This document shows, in pieces, positions 59,057-64,000 of a stretch of DNA of 64,000 nucleotides. Origin of the DNA: an uncultured Bacteroidales bacterium (GTDB lineage Bacteria > Bacteroidota > Bacteroidia > Bacteroidales > Muribaculaceae). The DNA is taken from assembly GCA_902779125.1 (NCBI GenBank), contig CACZAC010000021.1:22977-86976 (forward strand), written 5' to 3'. Positions within the stretch are counted from its first letter, which is position 1, and every line of letters starts with the position of its first letter. A model generated the notes under the pieces. The model saw only the letters and a program-made list of their open reading frames with translations, was not told the DNA's origin and made no database searches. The translations under genes were made by a program, and so were the position numbers.

Positions 59057-60445
59057 ATGACAAAATCTTTCAGATTTACAGTAGCCACACTGATGGCTGC
59101 CCTTACACTTAGCGCCGTTGCGCAAGGTGTTACCCTGCGCGGTATTTACCAAACCAGTCGCGATGACGATTATCCCAACGGTTTCTATACCGAGTATGTG
59201 GGTTACAACTACACATTGGGAAAGCCAATTTTCATCGTTCAGCAAGGCATGTACAAGATGGAATGGGACGGTACCACACTCCACAAGCCTGAGAAATATC
59301 CCGCCGTGAACAAAGCCGACTTCTACAGCAACGGCAAGTTCACCGATAATGATAAGGCCGAGTGGGCATCCAACTTCAATATGATGTACGGCAACTCGGG
59401 TGCCATCATCTATAAAGGCGTGCTCACCACAATCATGTCGCGCACCGACATGGACAGCAACAGCGGAGCCCAGGTTGTTCCTGGAGCCTCGGTCAACGAC
59501 ACGACCCGCTTTGCCGTGCGCAAGTGGGATGCACTGACCGGCGACCTGCTCAGTTCTGAAATCCGTCCCGCCTGGGACTGCCTGGAATCGGCAGGCATGG
59601 CCGTCAACCCCAAGGACGGCAAGGTCTATGGCCTGTTCCACATCACCCACAAGTACCTGCCCGACTCCATCCTCAACGACCCCGACTTCTTTGCCGACGA
59701 GGCTGCCGACTCGACCGACAGCGGTTATGCCATCTGCACCATTGACCTGGACAATATGGAAGTCACCCAGATTACCCCGGGCCTGTACTATAGTAACTTT
59801 GTCACCTTTGCCATCAACAGCGAGGGTCGCGCATTTGCCCTGACCAGCGGAGCAACTGCTGCATTCCCCGCCGAGAACGGCAAGTACTACGACATCAACG
59901 GCGACCTCACGGGCTCACATCTCTATGAGTTTGACCTCAAGACTGGCCTCATCATGGATGACAACCGCATGAACACGGGCTACATGACCCAAGTGAAGCG
60001 CCAAGCTGCCTGCTTCAGCAAGAATGACCCGAACAAGATGTACTGGATGGGCTACTACAACAGCGGACTGGGATTTGATGACTACGGCAACTGGAACCCC
60101 CTTCCCGACAAGAACTGGAAGACCAACGGCAAATATGACACGTCGCTCTATGAGGTGGACATCACCACCGGCGAAGCCAACCGCATCGACAATATCGAAG
60201 ACCGCTACCTGTTCTGCTACATGTGGGTTGACGGCGAAGAGGATATGCCCGTTGCCGGAGTGCGCGGCGATGTTAACAAGGATGGCTACGTCGATATTGC
60301 CGATGCCACCCGCCTTATCGACTATCTGCTGAATGACGAGACAGCCGAATTTGACACCACCAATGCCGACTGCAACAACGACAATTACATCGACATCAGC
60401 GACACCACAGTCCTGATTGACTATCTGCTCAAGGAGCAGTGGTAA
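59057..60445 (+). CDS. Secreted protein with C-terminal dockerin-like repeat pair
   Basis: 462 residues; signal peptide TKSFRFTVATLMAALTLSAVA. The body (about 25-390) is a beta-rich repeat fold with blades such as YGLFHITHKYLPDS, GYAICTIDLDNMEVTQITPG and THLYEFDLKTGLIMDD-like stretches, suggesting a beta-propeller, but the family is not recognised. The last ~65 residues hold two dockerin-like loops, GDVNKDGYVDIADATRLIDY and ADCNNDNYIDISDTTVLIDY, very similar to the tail of the amylase. It has its own promoter and terminator. Function unknown. Confidence 0.83.
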   Translation: MTKSFRFTVATLMAALTLSAVAQGVTLRGIYQTSRDDDYPNGFYTEYVGYNYTLGKPIFIVQQGMYKMEWDGTTLHKPEKYPAVNKADFYSNGKFTDNDKAEWASNFNMMYGNSGAIIYKGVLTTIMSRTDMDSNSGAQVVPGASVNDTTRFAVRKWDALTGDLLSSEIRPAWDCLESAGMAVNPKDGKVYGLFHITHKYLPDSILNDPDFFADEAADSTDSGYAICTIDLDNMEVTQITPGLYYSNFVTFAINSEGRAFALTSGATAAFPAENGKYYDINGDLTGSHLYEFDLKTGLIMDDNRMNTGYMTQVKRQAACFSKNDPNKMYWMGYYNSGLGFDDYGNWNPLPDKNWKTNGKYDTSLYEVDITTGEANRIDNIEDRYLFCYMWVDGEEDMPVAGVRGDVNKDGYVDIADATRLIDYLLNDETAEFDTTNADCNNDNYIDISDTTVLIDYLLKEQW

Positions 60446-60472
60446 TAGCCAGCCATTGGCCAAGACAACAAG

Positions 60473-60515
60473 AAAGCCGGTCTCCAGACTTAGGAGACCG
60501 GCTTTGCTTTTTGTC
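60473..60515 (+). terminator. Rho-independent terminator after 59057-60445
   Basis: A 13-bp perfect stem (AAAGCCGGTCTCC with GGAGACCGGCTTT) and a 7-base loop, then GCTTTTTG. The stem is symmetrical, so it may also stop transcription from the convergent glycosyltransferase gene. Confidence 0.88.
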
Positions 60516-60561
60516 TGGCTTCATCATCCGCCTCAATCGAATGATGAGCTCATATTGAAAC

Positions 60562-61557
60562 TTATAGTTTCAGATGTTTCTTTAATGGTTTTAGGATAAT
60601 TCTCGACAATTTACTCCCGCTATAATACCACAGCTTTATCATCCTTTTCCTATTCTCAGACCACATATCAGTAAAAACAAAAGAATTTGAACGAAACAAT
60701 TCTTTCATGATTTTCCTGAGGGTACGTTCCTTGTCAAGATCATAATCATAATTTGAAATGTATACTATAGATGCTATTTCCACCAAATTAGACAGGACAA
60801 TTGAGCGAACCTTAGGCTCATTTTCATTAAAAGGCAGATTGCTGTGAGCCGTTTCATCAATTGACCGAATCACTTTGAGATAATGATCATTATTTTTTAC
60901 TAAGACATCTATTGCAACAGACTGCCCATCACGTCCTACCAGATATTGATATAAACACAGATCCAACGCATAGAAATCACGGGCACACGAGAGCGGAGTA
61001 TAGACATATTCCAAATCGGTATAGCACACGCCCTCAGTCTGCTTATAATCAATCTTTCTCAACAAATCTGTTTTATAAGTCAAGCAGTGCATGTGGAAGC
61101 ACTCAATGGGCAACTTGAACTGATTCAGGTCAAGCACGATATTGAAAGGAGCCACCAAAGGCTGAACATCAATTTTATCATCACATCGTGTGGCATACTT
61201 GGTGCAGACGCAGTCCACATCCAAGTCGTTGAGTTTCGTCACCAGTTGGGCAAGAGCCTTGCTGTCCACCCAGTCGTCAGCATCGACGATGCGGAAGTAC
61301 TTTCCTGTCGCTACTTTAAGCGATGCGTTGATGCACGAGCCGTAATGGCCATTGGGTTTGTCAATAACCACCAGCGATTGGGGGTAGCGCTGCTTGTAGT
61401 CGTTAGCGATGGCAAGAGTTCCATCCTTGCTGCCGTCGTTGACGATGATAATTTCGAGCTGGTCGAGCACCTCATCAACCAGCATGGAGTCCACACAACG
61501 GCTGAGGTACTGCTCCATGTTGTAACTCGGGATGCAGATACTCAATAGCTTACTCAT
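60562..61557 (-). CDS. Glycosyltransferase family 2 protein
   Basis: 331 residues. The GT-A fold is seen at once: LSICIPSYNMEQYLSRCVDS (4-23), IIIVNDGSKDGTLAIAND, SCINASLKVATGKYFRIVDADDWVDS with the DxD-type metal site near residue 98. It transfers a sugar from a nucleotide donor in surface polysaccharide assembly. Its ATG overlaps the end of glf by 8 bp, so translation is coupled and the donor may be UDP-galactofuranose; this is inference from context. Confidence 0.9.
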   Translation of the reverse strand: MSKLLSICIPSYNMEQYLSRCVDSMLVDEVLDQLEIIIVNDGSKDGTLAIANDYKQRYPQSLVVIDKPNGHYGSCINASLKVATGKYFRIVDADDWVDSKALAQLVTKLNDLDVDCVCTKYATRCDDKIDVQPLVAPFNIVLDLNQFKLPIECFHMHCLTYKTDLLRKIDYKQTEGVCYTDLEYVYTPLSCARDFYALDLCLYQYLVGRDGQSVAIDVLVKNNDHYLKVIRSIDETAHSNLPFNENEPKVRSIVLSNLVEIASIVYISNYDYDLDKERTLRKIMKELFRSNSFVFTDMWSENRKRMIKLWYYSGSKLSRIILKPLKKHLKL

Positions 61558-62695
61558 TTTTCAATTCAGTGTTAACGGTTAACAATGCCTGTTCTATGAC
61601 TTTGTCCATGTCATAGTATTTATACTCGGCGAGGCGTCCTCCGAAGGTCACGTCACGCTCCTGCTCGGCAAGAGCCTTGTAGCGCTGATACAAGGCGGAA
61701 TTCGCCTCATCGTTGACCGGGTAATAAGGCTCCATGCCGGGTTTCCACTCGGATGAATACTCGCGACTGACGACGGTCCTGGGGACGGCATAGACCTCGT
61801 TGCCGAACATCTCGAAGTGCTTGTGCTCGATGATGCGTGTATAGGGCACCTCGCACTCGGTGTAGTTGATGACCGCGTTACCCTGGTAATTGGGCGTGTC
61901 CAGTACCTCGGTCTCAAAATTGACCGTGCGGTACTGTAGGTTGCCGTAGCAGTAGCCGAAATACTCGTCGATGGGTCCCGTATAGACCAGACGGTCGGCT
62001 ATCTCGTGCCAAGAGTCACGCAGCTCAGCAAAGTCCACGCCGGTGCGCGTTTCCACGCCATCTAACAGGCGTTCCACCAGACGATTATATCCTCCGATGG
62101 GAATTCCTTGGTAAGGGTCGTTGAAGTAGTTGTTGTCAAACACCAGTCGCACAGGGAGACGCCTAATAATCGACGCGGGCAGGTCGCGGCAATCACGTCC
62201 CCATTGCTTCTCGGTATAGCCCTTGATGAGACGTTCATAGATGTCCTTGCCGACCAACATCAAAGCCTGTTCCTCGAGGTTGCGTGGCTCGGTCACCCCC
62301 TCGGCACGCATCCTTGCCGCAGCCTCGGCCTTCTGCTCTTCGATTTTGGCAGTTGCCTCATCGGGCGTCTTCACGCCCCACATGCGGTTGAATGTGTTCA
62401 TATTGAACGGCAGGTTATACATATCGCCCTTGTAGCACGCTACCGGGCAGTTGGTATAGCGGTTGAACTCGACCAGGGAATTTACATATTCCCACACCCG
62501 CTTGTTGGCCGTGTGGAAGATGTGTGCTCCATAGCAGTGGACATTGATGCCTTCGACCTGTTCACAGTGCACATTGCCGCCCAAGTGAGAACGGCGGTCA
62601 ATCACCAAGCAGCGCTTGCCCGCCTTGCGAGCCTCAAGAGCAAACACCGCACCGAACAGTCCGGCACCTACAATCAAGTAATCGTATCGTTTCAT
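61550..62695 (-). CDS. glf: UDP-galactopyranose mutase
   Basis: 381 residues. Glf converts UDP-galactopyranose to UDP-galactofuranose, using reduced FAD. The FAD motif is YLIVGAGLFGAVFALEARK (6-24), followed by the Glf signatures NVHCYGAHIFHTANKRVWEYV, FNMNTFNRMWGV, YTEKQWGRDCRDLPASIIRRLPVR and YTGPIDEYFGYCYGNLQYR. It overlaps both neighbours by a few bases (4 bp with the upstream GT, 8 bp with the downstream GT), so all three are one translationally coupled unit making a Galf-containing surface glycan. A truncated second copy of its 5' end lies at 63853-63918. Confidence 0.96.
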   Translation of the reverse strand: MKRYDYLIVGAGLFGAVFALEARKAGKRCLVIDRRSHLGGNVHCEQVEGINVHCYGAHIFHTANKRVWEYVNSLVEFNRYTNCPVACYKGDMYNLPFNMNTFNRMWGVKTPDEATAKIEEQKAEAAARMRAEGVTEPRNLEEQALMLVGKDIYERLIKGYTEKQWGRDCRDLPASIIRRLPVRLVFDNNYFNDPYQGIPIGGYNRLVERLLDGVETRTGVDFAELRDSWHEIADRLVYTGPIDEYFGYCYGNLQYRTVNFETEVLDTPNYQGNAVINYTECEVPYTRIIEHKHFEMFGNEVYAVPRTVVSREYSSEWKPGMEPYYPVNDEANSALYQRYKALAEQERDVTFGGRLAEYKYYDMDKVIEQALLTVNTELKNE

Positions 62696-63702
62696 TTATA
62701 TTTGTATGAAAGAATCTTATTATATACCTTCGACAAACAAAGTAAAGTCCTGCAAGAGTGATAATGTTGAGAAACAAACCGTTTAAAACCATTATCCCAA
62801 CCAATAGCATCCCAATATTTTTTATCACAAGCCATCAGTTTTGCACACATTTCATTAAAAAGGTCATGTTCCCCGGCTCCAGCTGCTCGTTTTAAAGCCA
62901 CTTCAATACTCTTGACAGCCACACGATTTGCTTCATCAAAGTAAACCTGTTCCTTGTCTCTAAAGAAATCAACAATCAACAAGGCATTATCGATATCGTC
63001 CTTTAACCGTTTCTTATTGATTACACCTTTTTTTTCAGCTGTATAAGAGTGTTCACGTGTGCAGTCATAATGATAAACAACTTTATCAATCGTATCAAAT
63101 GATTCTGCATAATAAGCAAGACGGGTCATTACCCAGCAATCCTCACCACAGTTCACGCCCTCCTTGGCCCTAATATTGTACTCATCATACAATGACTTTC
63201 TAATAAGACGGTTCCAAAGGCTGTGATTGATGGTCAGCTGCATCATATCGATAACGAACTCTGCTTTTGAACTATAGTGAGGACTCGGCAACAAGATTTG
63301 ATTATTAGCCGTGTGCATCATTGCCAATCCGGTCACTATGTCAGCCTTGGAGCGCAACTGATGATTGACCAGAGTCTCTACCGCGTCCAATTCGGTAAAA
63401 TCGTCGGAATCGGCATGAATGACGAACTCCCCTGTACAGTGTTCCAGAGCTGTGTTTCTACACGCAGCAACTCCACGATTTCTATCATGGTTGATTATCT
63501 TAGTCTGGCTAGAACGATGGGGGTAACGACTCATTACCCGCATCAATACGTCAATACTTGAATCTGGCGTGCAGTCGTTGACAAAGACATACTCAATGTT
63601 AGCATAAGTTTGCTCGAACAGACTTACAGCACAACGCTCGAGATACTTTTCAACATTGTATATCGGGACAAGAATTGATACCTTGGGAGTCTCAATATTC
63701 AT
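62692..63702 (-). CDS. Glycosyltransferase family 2 protein
   Basis: 336 residues. The GT-A start VSILVPIYNVEKYLERCAVS, YVFVNDCTPDSS, ACRNTALEHCTGEFVIHADSDDF with the DxD-type acidic site near residue 97, and a long alpha-helical C-terminus support capsular/O-antigen glycosyltransferase. Its stop overlaps the glf start (ATGA). The 3' end of a very similar gene begins at 63915, so the gene has a tandem paralog beyond the window. Sugar specificity is unknown. Confidence 0.91.
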   Translation of the reverse strand: MNIETPKVSILVPIYNVEKYLERCAVSLFEQTYANIEYVFVNDCTPDSSIDVLMRVMSRYPHRSSQTKIINHDRNRGVAACRNTALEHCTGEFVIHADSDDFTELDAVETLVNHQLRSKADIVTGLAMMHTANNQILLPSPHYSSKAEFVIDMMQLTINHSLWNRLIRKSLYDEYNIRAKEGVNCGEDCWVMTRLAYYAESFDTIDKVVYHYDCTREHSYTAEKKGVINKKRLKDDIDNALLIVDFFRDKEQVYFDEANRVAVKSIEVALKRAAGAGEHDLFNEMCAKLMACDKKYWDAIGWDNGFKRFVSQHYHSCRTLLCLSKVYNKILSYKYK

Positions 63703-63852
63703 AAACAGTTTTTCTAATGTCAGTTAATTAATGAGAGTCACTGGTTTCCCGTTAAAATCAGGAAATGATAAAGATGTGCCTGTAAACCCTGCGGGGCTAA
63801 TGCGAATTACACGAATCTTTAGCTCGGCGTAGCCAATTTAACTAATTAGATG

Positions 63853-63918
63853 CTAGTATTTTAATCCCGCCGCGCAGAACAGTCCAGCGTTGACAATCAA
63901 GTAATCGTATCGTTTCAC
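63853..63918 (-). pseudogene. Truncated second copy of glf 5' end
   Basis: A minus-strand frame reads VKRYDYLIVNAGLFCAAGLKY then TAG: the first 14 to 15 codons match MKRYDYLIVGAGLFGA of glf, with the ATG changed to GTG, and the rest of glf is missing. It overlaps the stop of the GT2 paralog at 63915 by 3 bp, exactly like the intact junction at 62692-62695. Confidence 0.85.
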
Positions 63919-64000
63919 TTATATTTGTATGAAAGAATCTTATTATATACTTTCGACAAAAAAAGTGAGGTCCTGCAAGAGTGATAATGTTGAGAAACAA
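63915..64000 (-). CDS. Glycosyltransferase paralog, C-terminal end (cut by window edge)
   Basis: The frame reads VSQHYHSCRTSLFLSKVY, then NKILSYKYK and TGA. It is almost identical to the C-terminus of the 62692-63702 protein (VSQHYHSCRTLLCLSKVY...), so it is the end of a tandem paralog continuing outside the window. Confidence 0.85.
   Translation of the reverse strand, partial: VSQHYHSCRTSLFLSKVYNKILSYKYK

Overview
The window looks like chromosome from an anaerobic gut-type Bacteroidales bacterium, most likely Muribaculaceae or a close relative such as Prevotellaceae. Promoters follow the Bacteroidetes pattern (TAnnTTTG at -7, TTG/TTTG about 20 bp upstream), start codons lack Shine-Dalgarno sites, and the proteins are family-typical: an Oar-like TonB receptor, BACON-domain lipoprotein, BspA-type leucine-rich repeats, OprO/P porin, type-A-like C-terminal sorting tails and terminal dockerin-like repeats. 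I found no rRNA, phage, CRISPR-Cas or recognisable defence island. Genus assignment is inference.

Layout. 1-3 kb: two paralogous secreted proteins (one cut by the left edge) and a DJ-1 family protein. 3.1-5.7 kb: tRNA-Val, two small outer-membrane beta-barrels and ApbE flavin transferase. 5.8-15.8 kb: a DeoR/GlpR-type regulator divergent from a glycerol-3-phosphate operon (glpA-glpB-glpC-glpT-glpQ-porin). Together these could take glycerophosphodiesters through the outer membrane, hydrolyse them at the cell surface or periplasm, import glycerol-3-phosphate and oxidise it into the quinone pool. The intergenic region carries repeated ACGAAA operator-like sites and a textbook promoter. 16-23 kb: secreted protein, LRR protein, sodium:alanine symporter, a probable SRP RNA (ffs), an ATP-grasp enzyme, an alkaline-phosphatase-superfamily phosphodiesterase and a decayed REP-associated transposase. 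23-28 kb: TonB receptor with BACON/OB lipoprotein. 29-32.5 kb: MBOAT, SGNH-like and acyltransferase-3 genes for glycan O-acylation. 32.7-42 kb: multidomain dockerin protein, RuvC, modular GH13 alpha-amylase, HAD phosphatase and an AAE-type transporter. 42-46 kb: two adhesin-like secreted proteins with gingipain-type domains. 46-58.5 kb: mostly housekeeping and envelope genes on the minus strand (TamA-like OMP, TPR protein, KdsA, RsmE, nucleoside transporter, bifunctional nuclease, phosphoethanolamine transferase, MnmA, DoxX, DUF5106-like). 59-64 kb: another dockerin protein, then a cell-surface glycan block with two glycosyltransferases flanking UDP-galactopyranose mutase.

The most unusual content is between genes. 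A GC-rich hairpin repeat family occurs in five intergenic arrays, all in the same orientation. Each array starts with one head hairpin followed by repeated GCCGCGGC-stem units, and one diverged copy shows compensatory base changes that preserve the stems. That copy lies beside fragments of an IS200-like/RAYT (Y1) transposase, which suggests a REP/RAYT-type mobile system. Separate from this, several intergenic gaps contain tandem 7-bp repeats of different sequence. At the right edge, a second copy of the glycosyltransferase-glf junction is present with glf truncated to 21 codons, a scar of tandem duplication and deletion.
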